Assembly (NCBI GenBank): GCA_003864535.1
Contig: BHEQ01000101.1
Span: forward strand, 1-7,248
Source of the DNA: Gammaproteobacteria bacterium
Lineage (GTDB): Bacteria; Pseudomonadota; Gammaproteobacteria; Cardiobacteriales; Wohlfahrtiimonadaceae
Direction: 5' to 3'
Length of the DNA: 7,248 nt
The position numbers and the translations under genes are program-made. The notes beneath the pieces were generated by a model, which had not been told where the DNA came from, made no database searches, and saw only the letters and a list, made by a program, of their open reading frames with translations. Shown in pieces: positions 1-6,505 of this stretch; the stretch's first letter is position 1; each line of letters starts with the position of its first letter.

Positions 1-2
1 CG

Positions 3-545
3 ATATATTTAAATAAAGGTCTCTTGTTGGATTATGAGATAAGAGAAAATATAAGTTTGCACGAAACTATAAATTATTATGAAAATAATCAATTTGTTGA
101 TGATTTTAAAGTAAATCCCTCACACGCACTATTTTATTTTGGGTTTATAAAAGATACATTAGGTATGGCGCCATCACTTCTTTTTATCCATAAAATTTGT
201 AGCCAATTTATGCGCGTATTATCTGAAAATCAAACATTTGATCTCATGCAGAATGTACCTAAATTAGATGTTGAAATATCACTAGAGCTCTTGCATTTAG
301 TGCCCTTTGCGCTTGGGGTTGAGCATGTCAATATTAATTGGATTCAGGCAATTTGGCAGGAATTATCTGATGCATTTGCAATTGAATTTAAAGCCTATAA
401 AGGTACGCTAGAATCATTTTTGTATGCGCATAATCCTGAAATGCGCGTTATGGGGCGTGTATTTTTTCATCTGGTTGAGAATAAATCAGCCGATTATCCA
501 TTTGCTTTTTTAGCGACCTATAGTTCGATAAAAATAGTTCGATAA
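3..545 (+). CDS. Snf2-family helicase, N-terminal accessory region (open at left edge, frameshifted at its 3' end)
   Basis: This is the in-view N-terminal portion of the Snf2 helicase that continues at 634-2637. The frame is open to the window edge, so the gene starts outside; the TTG at 24 is not a credible start because codons upstream of it are also open. About 180 residues are visible. They carry no ATPase motif, but the end (VMGRVFFHLVENK, then PFAFLATYSS) matches what I recall of the accessory region that precedes the DUF3670/Snf2 core in bacterial Snf2 helicases. In relatives that region runs on through an 'HLPL..AL.EY' stretch. Here the equivalent (THIPLKNALLEYK) sits in another frame at about 580-618. 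The stop at 543-545 lies inside a short tandem repeat, so it looks like a frameshift product and not a natural C-terminus. If translated, this piece would lack all catalytic motifs. Family assignment is from memory of conserved blocks. Confidence 0.75.
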   Translation: MYLNKGLLLDYEIRENISLHETINYYENNQFVDDFKVNPSHALFYFGFIKDTLGMAPSLLFIHKICSQFMRVLSENQTFDLMQNVPKLDVEISLELLHLVPFALGVEHVNINWIQAIWQELSDAFAIEFKAYKGTLESFLYAHNPEMRVMGRVFFHLVENKSADYPFAFLATYSSIKIVR

Positions 546-564
546 AAATAGTTCAGATAAAAAT
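522..564 (+). repeat. Three-copy 14/15-bp tandem repeat that breaks the helicase reading frame
   Basis: The unit AGTTCGATAAAAAT occurs twice exactly (522-535 and 536-549) and is followed by a 15-bp version with one extra A, AGTTCAGATAAAAAT (550-564). Read in the helicase frame, the 15-bp unit encodes Ser-Ser-Asp-Lys-Asn. Three 15-bp units would keep one open frame through the whole gene. The two 14-bp units shift the frame by two bases overall and create the stop at 543-545, inside unit 2. The missing base is an A between C and G, not part of the A5 run, so a simple homopolymer miscall is not the obvious explanation. Confidence 0.9.
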
Positions 565-633
565 AAAAGCAAGAAATCAACACATATTCCTCTTAAAAAT
601 GCACTTTTAGAATATAAAAACAACAATGAGTCT

Positions 634-2637
634 TTGCTTAAGCTGCTTGTTACTGTAAGCCAAGCTGCTGATCAAAGTGAATTAATCTCAGAGCTAGTTG
701 AAAGTGGGGAGCTGTTTTCACCACTGCATTTTACCTCTGAAGATGCGTATACTTTTTTAAAAGAAATTCCAATTTATGAAAGTTGCGGTATTTTATGTCG
801 CATCCCCAATTGGTGGAAGAAAAAAACTAATAGCTTAAAGCTATCTATTTCTATTGGAGAAAAACCTCCCTCTAAAGTTGGCATGAAAGCACTACTTAGC
901 TTTAATCCAGAATTATTTTTTGGCGAGGACTCTTTTAGTCAGGCTGAGATAGAGGCTTTATTAGCGCAGACGGAAGGCTTGTCTTTTCTCAAAGGTAAAT
1001 GGGTTGAAGTAGATCATGCCAAGCTTGAGACGATGCTTAGCATGTACACTAAAGCCAATAAGCTTGCAAAGGAAGGCAGTTTGACACTAGTTGATGCAAT
1101 GCGGATGCAGCTTAATGTCAAGAATACTTTAGGAGTCGAGCTTCAAGATGCTGATATTGATGTTGAAGTTGAGCATGGTACATGGCTAAGCAGCATTAGG
1201 CATCGACTCACTAATCCTGCAGAAATTAAAAATTTAACCGTAGGCGATGATTTTAAAGCAACACTGCGCCATTATCAGCAAACAGGGTTTGACTGGTTAG
1301 TCACCATGAAAAGTTTAGGCTTTGGGGCGTTATTAGCTGATGATATGGGACTTGGTAAAACCGTACAGATTCTCGCTTTGCTAGAATACTTGCGCCAAAA
1401 TGATGGTATAAAATCATTATTAATCTTACCCGCGTCTTTAATTGGTAACTGGCAAAAAGAAATAGAAAAATTTACGCCTCAGCTAAAATATACAATATTG
1501 CACAATAAAAACAAAATATTAGAGCTAGACTCTGCGGATTTATTTATCACCACTTATGGGATGGCATTACGTATTTTGGAGCTAAAAGATCCACAATGGG
1601 ATGTGCTTATCTTAGATGAGGCGCAAGCGATTAAAAATCCTGCAACGAAGCAAACTAAAGCCATCAAGCAGCTTAAGTCACATTTTAAAATTGCAATGAC
1701 AGGCACACCGATAGAAAATCGTTTATCTGATTTATGGTCACTTTTTGACTTTTTAAACGCAGGTCTTTTAGGGAGTGCTAATGAATTCTCGCAACTGACA
1801 AGAACGTTAAATATGAATGAAAATTACGATAAAATTCGTAGTGTTATCAGTCCATTTATATTAAGACGGCTTAAAACTGATAAAAAAGTTATCTCAGATC
1901 TACCTGATAAAATTGAAACCAAAGCTTATGCAAGTCTGAGTAAAAAACAAGTGATTTTATATAATAAGTTAGTTAAAGATCTTGAACATAAATTAGTTAG
2001 CTCAACAGGCATAGAACGCAAAGGTCTGGTTCTTGCAAGTATTATGAAATTTAAGCAGATTTGCAATCATCCTGATCAATATCTAGCCCAGCAAAGTTTT
2101 GATGCCCAGCACAGTGGCAAGTTTGCTAAATTAGCAGAGATTTGTGAGACCATTCATGAAAAACGTGAACGCGTGCTGATTTTCACCCAATTTAAAGAAA
2201 TGACAACGCCAATCGCAGATTATCTTGCGCAAATCTTCGGGCGTTCAGGACTTATCTTGCATGGGGGAACTCCAGCTAAAAAACGCAGTGAACTTGTTGA
2301 GCAATTTTGTGGGATAGATTACATTCCATTTATGGTGCTATCCCTAAAAGCTGGCGGAGTTGGGCTTAATCTTACTAGTGCTAATCATGTGATTCATTTT
2401 GATCGTTGGTGGAATCCTGCGGTTGAAAATCAAGCAACAGATCGTGCTTTTAGGATTGGACAAACCAAAGATGTCATGGTGCATAAATTCATTACAATAG
2501 GCACAATTGAAGAGAAAATAGATAGTATGATCGAAGATAAGCAAAAACTTGCAGGAGATATCGTCGCTAGTTCAGGTGAGACTTGGATTGGTAACTTAAA
2601 TAATGATGAGCTCATGCAGCTTGTTACCTTAATGTAA
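634..2637 (+). CDS. Snf2-family (DEAD/DEAH-like) helicase, DUF3670 region plus complete ATPase core; start lost by frameshift
   Basis: This is a superfamily 2 Snf2-type ATPase, a class of double-stranded DNA translocase that remodels DNA-protein complexes; the bacterial role is mostly undefined. Numbering from the TTG at 634 (667 aa), residues about 20-135 resemble the Snf2-associated DUF3670 region (IPNWWKKK, then LKGKWVEVD). The core begins with LRHYQQTGFDWL near 211. Walker A is DDMGLGKT at 236-243, motif Ia LLILPASL near 262, motif II DEAQ at 328-331, motif III TGTP at 356-359 and the Snf2 LRRLK block at 410-414. RecA lobe 2 has VLIFTQF near 514, LKAGGVGLNL at 571-580, and motif VI QATDRAFRIGQ at 600-610. 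All key catalytic residues are present. The TTG has no convincing ribosome-binding site. In-frame codons from 550 to 633 already read as the family's linker, so the true gene most likely continued from the 3-545 piece. Translation of this piece alone is uncertain. Confidence 0.9.
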   Translation: MLKLLVTVSQAADQSELISELVESGELFSPLHFTSEDAYTFLKEIPIYESCGILCRIPNWWKKKTNSLKLSISIGEKPPSKVGMKALLSFNPELFFGEDSFSQAEIEALLAQTEGLSFLKGKWVEVDHAKLETMLSMYTKANKLAKEGSLTLVDAMRMQLNVKNTLGVELQDADIDVEVEHGTWLSSIRHRLTNPAEIKNLTVGDDFKATLRHYQQTGFDWLVTMKSLGFGALLADDMGLGKTVQILALLEYLRQNDGIKSLLILPASLIGNWQKEIEKFTPQLKYTILHNKNKILELDSADLFITTYGMALRILELKDPQWDVLILDEAQAIKNPATKQTKAIKQLKSHFKIAMTGTPIENRLSDLWSLFDFLNAGLLGSANEFSQLTRTLNMNENYDKIRSVISPFILRRLKTDKKVISDLPDKIETKAYASLSKKQVILYNKLVKDLEHKLVSSTGIERKGLVLASIMKFKQICNHPDQYLAQQSFDAQHSGKFAKLAEICETIHEKRERVLIFTQFKEMTTPIADYLAQIFGRSGLILHGGTPAKKRSELVEQFCGIDYIPFMVLSLKAGGVGLNLTSANHVIHFDRWWNPAVENQATDRAFRIGQTKDVMVHKFITIGTIEEKIDSMIEDKQKLAGDIVASSGETWIGNLNNDELMQLVTLM

Positions 2638-2652
2638 GGCTAGGAGTCAATT

Positions 2653-3366
2653 ATGTGGGATCGTTACCCAGAATATAAACCAAGAAAGACTGTCGCTGCA
2701 GATAATCAAAAAAAACTTGAAAAGCTCATCAAAAAGAATCCTAAGCTGCACCCAATTAAGATCGAGGGAAAGAAGCTGGCAGAAACTTGGTGGGGTCTTG
2801 CTTGGAATAAAAACTTAGAAGCATATAGTGATTATTCCAACAGAATTGGGAGAGGGCGTAGTTATGTGAGGGGAAATGCGGTATTTGATTTACAGGTTCA
2901 AGCAGGTTTAGTGACCGCAATTGTACAAGGAAGTAGATCTAAACCGTATGAGATTAAAATAAAGATTGAGCCGCTAAGTCCCTTAAAATGGGAGTATATT
3001 TCAGCAGCTTGTAGCAACAAAATTGCGAATATTGAAGCATTGGCTGAGGGCAAATTCCCTGAAGCACTCGCCAATCTTTTTACTGATCCAAAAAATGGAT
3101 TATTTCCAAGTCCTAAAGAGATTAAATTTGAATGTTCTTGTCCAGATTGGGCAGATATGTGCAAGCATGTTGCCGCTGCATTGTATGGAGTTGGGGCAAG
3201 ATTTGATCATAACCCAGCTCTATTATTTACATTACGCGATATTAATTTTGAAGGATTACTTAAAAAATCAATTGCTGAGAAGATGCAAAATATGCTCAAA
3301 AATGTTGATAAAAAATCTAAGCGTATTATGACTAAGGTAAATATCAATGCGGTGTTTGATATCTAA
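2653..3366 (+). CDS. SWIM zinc-finger protein, operon partner of the Snf2 helicase
   Basis: This 237-residue protein carries a SWIM zinc finger, CxCx6CxH: Cys161, Cys163, Cys170 and His172 in CSCPDWADMCKH. SWIM fingers bind one zinc and are thought to mediate DNA or protein contacts. The rest fits the bacterial 'SWIM zinc finger family protein' group usually encoded next to Snf2 helicases: ETWWGLAWNKNLEAYSDY near 44-61, GRGRSYVRGNAV near 66-77, and VTAIVQGSRSKPY near 87-99 with PLSPLKW following. The C-terminal part is Lys-rich and ends VNINAVFDI. No signal peptide or membrane segment is visible, so it should be cytoplasmic. The ATG is preceded by AGGAG at 2642-2646 with a 6-nt spacer, only 15 nt after the helicase stop, so the pair is co-transcribed. 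The gene looks intact although its partner is frameshifted. The function of the pair is not established; helicase targeting by the SWIM protein is inference. Confidence 0.9.
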   Translation: MWDRYPEYKPRKTVAADNQKKLEKLIKKNPKLHPIKIEGKKLAETWWGLAWNKNLEAYSDYSNRIGRGRSYVRGNAVFDLQVQAGLVTAIVQGSRSKPYEIKIKIEPLSPLKWEYISAACSNKIANIEALAEGKFPEALANLFTDPKNGLFPSPKEIKFECSCPDWADMCKHVAAALYGVGARFDHNPALLFTLRDINFEGLLKKSIAEKMQNMLKNVDKKSKRIMTKVNINAVFDI

Positions 3367-3369
3367 GTA

Positions 3370-3864
3370 TTATAAGTCAATCAAATCAAGAATAGATTGG
3401 TATACATCATGAGCATGTCCTTCAACTTTAACTTTACGCCATTCTTTTAAAATCATACCTGATGGAGTGATAATAAAACTGCTGCGCTCAATTCCCCTAA
3501 CTTGCTTGCCGTACATGTTTTTAAGCCGCATAACATTAAATGCTTGGCATAATTGTTCTTCTATATCAGCAATTAACGAGAAAGGCAGGTTATATTTTTC
3601 TGCAAACTTAAGATGAGATTTAACAGGATCTCTTGAAATTCCAATTATTGCAGTGTTTTTTTCAATAAACATTGGGTATAGTTCTGCAAAATCGCTTGCT
3701 TCAATCGTGCACCCTGGAGTGCTATCTCTCGGATAAAAATATAACACAATGAATTTACTCTGAACGCAATGTAAGCTAATTGGATCTGCTTGTGTTAAAA
3801 ATTCAGTGTGCATTAATTCTGTGCTGATGGTTGCTGATATTGGAGTTGTGATGGGATTTGTCAT
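3370..3864 (-). CDS. bcp: Bcp/PrxQ-type thioredoxin-dependent peroxiredoxin lacking the usual resolving cysteines
   Basis: This cytoplasmic thiol peroxidase of the AhpC/TSA superfamily reduces hydrogen peroxide and organic hydroperoxides. At 164 aa it is near the normal Bcp length. The active-site block is FYPRDSTPGCT, with peroxidatic Cys52 and the conserved Pro and Thr of PxxxTxxC. GISRDPVKSHLKFAEKYNLPFSLIAD near 75-100 and RSSFIITPSG near 127-136 are the expected core. E. coli Bcp has its resolving Cys five residues after the peroxidatic one; here that position is Ser57. The alternative helix-3 Cys of other PrxQ proteins aligns with Ala88. Cys33 and Cys106 remain, the latter at the place of E. 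coli Cys99. The N-terminus (about 1-35) is divergent, without the usual GxxAPDF block. ATG at 3864 has GAGAG at 3872-3876 with a 7-nt spacer. The stop is 3 nt from the convergent SWIM gene. A small ORF ends 24 nt upstream and probably shares its transcript. Confidence 0.92.
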   Translation of the reverse strand: MTNPITTPISATISTELMHTEFLTQADPISLHCVQSKFIVLYFYPRDSTPGCTIEASDFAELYPMFIEKNTAIIGISRDPVKSHLKFAEKYNLPFSLIADIEEQLCQAFNVMRLKNMYGKQVRGIERSSFIITPSGMILKEWRKVKVEGHAHDVYQSILDLIDL

Positions 3865-3888
3865 AAAATATCTCTCTGTTGGTGACTT

Positions 3889-4082
3889 CTATAAATTAGA
3901 TTTTTCAAGGCTTGCGATATTATTAAAAGCACAGAGCACACATAGATGTGTTCTGTTTTGTTCTTGCTTCGCTAATTGTACTAGAGGTGAGGCTTCTTTA
4001 ACTGCATTAATTGTTTTCGCGAGCAATTGTAATTGTTCAGATTTTGAATGCAAGCCAAATCCTTATATTTCAAAGTAATCAT
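3889..4082 (-). pseudogene. Small unrecognised ORF upstream of bcp, broken by a one-base frameshift
   Basis: I do not recognise this protein. ATG at 4082-4080 has an excellent AAGGAG (4093-4088) with a 5-nt spacer. The frame from that ATG gives 33 codons and stops at 3981. The neighbouring frame is open from 4062 to a TAG at 3889-3891 and reads like real protein: LHSKSEQLQLLAKTINAVKE, then ASPLVQLAKQEQ and a CVLC pair near its end. Adding one T in GATTTGGC (about 4062-4055) joins the two into a 64-residue protein, soluble and probably helical, with Cys48 and Cys51. Alternatively translation may begin at TTG 4053, which has AAGGA six bases upstream, giving 54 residues with the 33-codon frame as an overlapping leader. 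The ORF ends 24 nt before bcp and so looks co-transcribed. A plus-strand ORF over the same bases (3806-4078) is its antisense shadow. Expression and function are unknown. Confidence 0.5.
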
Positions 4083-4156
4083 AATAACTCCTTGTTTTAT
4101 TGGTGTGGTTTATTTTATAAGTGTTTTTTAAATTTATGGGTAACTTAACTAGGGCT

Positions 4157-4162
4157 ATTATA
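4157..4162 (-). promoter_or_regulatory. Candidate -10 box for the small ORF-bcp unit
   Basis: The minus strand reads a perfect TATAAT here, about 75 nt upstream of the ATG at 4082. No good TTGACA is found 16-18 nt further upstream (the 17-nt position reads TACATC). The surroundings are very AT-rich, so the match could be chance. Confidence 0.25.
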
Positions 4163-4231
4163 AATAAATACTCTTAATAGATGTACTCATATGTTAAATC
4201 ATTTTAATTATGGTGCGAAATGTCGGATAAC

Positions 4232-4266
4232 ACTTAAGGCCGCCTTGATTAAAGGCGGCCTTAAGT
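4232..4266 (-). terminator. 15-bp perfect hairpin downstream of agaE, probable terminator
   Basis: The arms 4232-4246 (ACTTAAGGCCGCCTT) and 4252-4266 pair perfectly around a 5-nt loop (GATTA). The GC-rich core stands out in this AT-rich region. It lies about 50 nt beyond the agaE stop, before the start of the next minus-strand unit. On the minus strand the tail after the stem is GTTATCC, a poor U-tract, so intrinsic termination may be inefficient; the plus side (TTTAGTTTG) is slightly better. It may instead protect the 3' end of the PTS mRNA. The rest of 4083-4317 is AT-rich, with no further gene that I can support. Confidence 0.55.
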
Positions 4267-4317
4267 TTAGTTTGCGCTGAAAGTATTTACCTAATAAATA
4301 TTATTTGCTACAACAAA

Positions 4318-5211
4318 TCAAAGCAAGCCAATATATTTACCAACTACACCAAAAACAACAGTTAGACCGATTAATTTAATAGGTGAAAAGTTACGCTTCA
4401 TCAAATAAAATATGATTAAAGTAAATGTAAGTGGCAGTATATTAGGCATTAACTTATCAAGAACATCTACTTGCAGAGCAACTACTGCTTCACCTGCATG
4501 AACCACAAGTGGCGTAGAAAGTCTTACATATGAAGCAATTAATGCACCAATAACCGTCATTCCTACAATGGATGCTGCATGCGAGATGCGTTTGGTATTT
4601 GCTTTAAGCATGGGGAGTGCGCTTGTACCTGCGTTATAACCATAATGTGCTAGACCAAAACGGATACTAAAATGAAAAACATTAAACATGAGCAAGAAAA
4701 TAATTGGCCCAAAAACACTACCTTCCAAAGCTAAAGATGCACCAATTCCTGCGCAAATTGGCAATAAGGTTAGCCAAAATAAAGCATCACCAATACCACC
4801 TAAAGGTCCCATTAGGGCAACTTTAACTGCGCGAATCGTAGAGATGTTTTCCTTGCCGCGCTCCATTGCTAAGACCAAACCTGCTAGGAACGTAGCATCA
4901 AATGGATGGACATTAATGAACTCCATGTGCATTTTCGCAGAGTTACGTAGATCATCCTCATTTTTATGAATTTTACGCAATGAAGGCAGGATCGTAAATA
5001 ACCAACCCCCTGCTTGCATCCGTTCATAATTAAAGGATGCTTGTAATGCTAAAGAACGTATCCCCATTTGATTTATGTCACGCTTGGTCAGAGGAGCTGC
5101 AAGTTCTTGATCGACATAAACATCAGATTCAACCTTGCTTGTTGCTAAGGAACGAGCCATTCTCTGGGTTTCTTTTTCTGCCATTTTTATATCATCATCA
5201 TTAAATGCCAT
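4318..5211 (-). CDS. agaE: PTS system, N-acetylgalactosamine-type (mannose family) EIID component
   Basis: EIID forms the membrane channel of a mannose-family PTS together with EIIC. The 297-aa protein follows AgaE through most of its length: LTKRDINQMGIRS at 41-53, FNYERMQAGG at 60-69, EFINVHP near 97-103, VALMGPLGGIGDALFW at 131-146. Hydrophobic segments lie at about 145-160, 166-180, 213-230 and 258-271, with the last near 280-297. I chose ATG 5211 because AAGGAGG (5224-5218) sits 6 nt upstream. The longer frame to 5262 would add 17 residues and overlap agaW by 62 nt, with no comparable site. With ATG 5211 the overlap is 11 nt, which suggests translational coupling. The soluble N-terminus (residues 1-40, rich in Asp, Glu and Lys) is about 35 residues longer than remembered E. 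coli AgaE. AgaE and ManZ differ in substrate but share the fold; the RMQAGG form and the neighbours favour the Aga type. Confidence 0.9.
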   Translation of the reverse strand: MAFNDDDIKMAEKETQRMARSLATSKVESDVYVDQELAAPLTKRDINQMGIRSLALQASFNYERMQAGGWLFTILPSLRKIHKNEDDLRNSAKMHMEFINVHPFDATFLAGLVLAMERGKENISTIRAVKVALMGPLGGIGDALFWLTLLPICAGIGASLALEGSVFGPIIFLLMFNVFHFSIRFGLAHYGYNAGTSALPMLKANTKRISHAASIVGMTVIGALIASYVRLSTPLVVHAGEAVVALQVDVLDKLMPNILPLTFTLIIFYLMKRNFSPIKLIGLTVVFGVVGKYIGLL

Positions 5212-5980
5212 CTTCAGCCTCCTTGGACGCTTCTTGATTACTGCTTTCAGAGATTGCAGCACGACTACTATTAAAATAATCTGCCATTGCGATAGCGACA
5301 GCTCCTAGTGCAATTGCTAAAATCGGTAGTTTTAGAAAAGTTACACCTAAAAATCCTAAAATAAAATATGCAACATAGGCTTTTTTGATCATTAACTTCA
5401 TAAGCATTGCAAAACCAATTGCAGGCATCATTCCACCAGCTACACTTAAGCCGTCCAAGAGCCATTGTGGTGATTTTTTCACTACAGCCGCCGCAGCTTC
5501 TGCACCAAAATAGATGGGTAAAAAAGCAATTGTAAAGTAGAAGCAAAATAATATTATCATCCCTAAGTAATTGACCCGTTCTATACCACGCCAATCTAAT
5601 GCTTGAACCATGCGATCACATTTATGCATCATCGGTGAATAAATTGTAAATAATATGGTAATACAACCTTGAACCGCGATTGCAAAAGGAACAGCTACAC
5701 CAATTGCAACTTGTGGATCCGCCCCTGTTTTTATCGCAAAAGCAGTACCAATGACCCCACCAATAACAACATTTGGTGGCTGAGCGCCAGCTAAGGGAAC
5801 CATCCCCATCCATACCAACTCTAAAGTACCGCCGACGATTAAACCTGTTTGTACATCGCCTAAAATAAGCCCAACAATAGGACCTATAACCACAGGACGA
5901 TGGAAGTGCGTTAATCCATCAAATAGATCAACACCTGCTATCCCCGCCACTAAACCAATTAATAAGGCTTCCATTAACAT
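5201..5980 (-). CDS. agaW: PTS system, N-acetylgalactosamine-type (mannose family) EIIC component
   Basis: EIIC is the substrate-binding and translocating membrane subunit. The 259-aa protein closely resembles E. coli AgaW: GLTHFHRPVVIGPIVGLILG at 22-41, TLELVWMGMVPLAGAQPPNV near 52-71, CDRMVQALDWRGIERVNYLG near 124-143, FLPIYFGAE near 157, AGGMMPAIGFA near 182-192, YFILGFLGVTFLKLPILAIA near 206-225, and even the terminal EDGI. There are about seven hydrophobic segments, the last followed by a charged cytoplasmic tail. The gene starts 13 nt after the agaV stop with AAGGA about 8 nt upstream of ATG 5980, and overlaps agaE by 11 nt. The DNA looks intact and unremarkable. GalNAc is the likeliest substrate by family; galactosamine or another amino sugar cannot be excluded. 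Confidence 0.93.
   Translation of the reverse strand: MLMEALLIGLVAGIAGVDLFDGLTHFHRPVVIGPIVGLILGDVQTGLIVGGTLELVWMGMVPLAGAQPPNVVIGGVIGTAFAIKTGADPQVAIGVAVPFAIAVQGCITILFTIYSPMMHKCDRMVQALDWRGIERVNYLGMIILFCFYFTIAFLPIYFGAEAAAAVVKKSPQWLLDGLSVAGGMMPAIGFAMLMKLMIKKAYVAYFILGFLGVTFLKLPILAIALGAVAIAMADYFNSSRAAISESSNQEASKEAEDGI
5218..5224 (-). promoter_or_regulatory. Ribosome-binding site that fixes the agaE start
   Basis: AAGGAGG on the minus strand, lying inside the 3' end of agaW, is followed by a 6-nt spacer (CTGAAG) and ATG at 5211. It is the strongest Shine-Dalgarno match I noticed in the window and supports the 297-residue EIID over the 314-residue reading. Confidence 0.85.
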
Positions 5981-5993
5981 AGTTGTAATCCTT

Positions 5994-6479
5994 TTATAAT
6001 TTCAATAAATTAGCAATAGGCTCACCTGGTGCATCAGGGACGCCACGCACTTCACAAGTTACGCCTAAGCTTTCTAACTCATTAAATGCAGCGATATCTG
6101 ACTCATCAACTGAGATGACTTTATGAATTTGTTTTTTTCCTTCTGAAAAGTGCATATTGCCAATATTAACAAACTTGATGGGAACGCCTCCTTTAACGAG
6201 CGTTAAGACATCTTGCGGCGTTTTACACACAATGAATATTTTCTGGCGCTCCGCCGCCTTATGAATTACATCAATAGTTTTTTGCAGCGTAAAATAGCGT
6301 GTTTGAACGCCATCAGCCACAACCATATCCATCATATCTTGCTGAGTTTTATCATTAGCAGTACTGTCATTGGCGACGAGTATTAGGTTTGCACCTATAG
6401 TATTTACCCAAGAAATACCTACTTGCCCATGAATCAAACGATTATCTATTCTTGTTAAAATAATATTAGGTGAGTTCAA
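5994..6479 (-). CDS. agaV: PTS system, N-acetylgalactosamine-type (mannose family) EIIB component, TTG start
   Basis: EIIB is the cytoplasmic phosphocarrier that passes phosphate from EIIA to sugar arriving through EIIC/EIID. From TTG 6479 it has 161 residues. The phosphorylated histidine is His17 in RIDNRLIHGQVG, the hallmark of mannose-family EIIB. AgaV-like blocks follow in order: GANLILVANDSTA, MDMVVADGVQTRYFTLQK, IFIVCKTPQDVLTLVKGGVP, NIGNMHFSEGKKQIHKVISV and AAFNELESLGV. TTG 6479 is preferred over TTG 6494. TGGAG at 6493-6489 then lies 9 nt upstream as a ribosome-binding site, and the product begins like E. coli AgaV (MPNIVLSRID versus MNSPNIILTRID). There is no in-frame ATG before the active-site block. 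It is first in the agaV-agaW-agaE operon, directly downstream of a promoter and palindromic operator. No EIIA gene is in view, so phosphate must come from an EIIA encoded elsewhere. Confidence 0.93.
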   Translation of the reverse strand: MNSPNIILTRIDNRLIHGQVGISWVNTIGANLILVANDSTANDKTQQDMMDMVVADGVQTRYFTLQKTIDVIHKAAERQKIFIVCKTPQDVLTLVKGGVPIKFVNIGNMHFSEGKKQIHKVISVDESDIAAFNELESLGVTCEVRGVPDAPGEPIANLLKL

Positions 6480-6488
6480 ATTATATAT

Positions 6489-6493
6489 CTCCA
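6489..6493 (-). promoter_or_regulatory. Ribosome-binding site that sets the agaV TTG start
   Basis: TGGAG on the minus strand, followed by a 9-nt AT-only spacer and TTG at 6479. It overlaps the alternative upstream TTG (6494-6492), which argues against that codon as the start. An uncommon start codon behind a modest site suggests restrained EIIB synthesis (inference). Confidence 0.6.
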
Positions 6494-6505
6494 ATCAAAT
6501 TTAAA

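Noticed and set aside
522..564. Programmed ribosomal or transcriptional slippage on the A5 runs to restore the helicase frame
   Set aside because: A single slip of -1 or +2 meets a stop in unit 1 or unit 2. Two separate +1 events would be required, one in each 14-bp unit, which is an unlikely programmed mechanism.
2344..3164. Minus-strand ORFs of 61-88 codons opposite the helicase and SWIM genes, and a 102-codon plus-strand ORF at 3023-3331
   Set aside because: They overlap strongly supported genes in other frames, have no recognisable motifs, and are normal shadows in AT-rich DNA.
3806..4078. Plus-strand 90-codon ORF across the start of bcp and the small ORF
   Set aside because: It is antisense to bcp and to the protein-like minus-strand frame. 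No family resemblance was seen, and the minus-strand reading explains the region better.
4688..5813. Plus-strand ORF at 4688-4969 and minus-strand ORFs at 5271-5594 and 5622-5813 within agaE and agaW
   Set aside because: These are alternative-frame shadows of well-matched PTS genes. The Trp- and Cys-rich translations of the minus-strand pair are typical of frame-shifted membrane protein genes.
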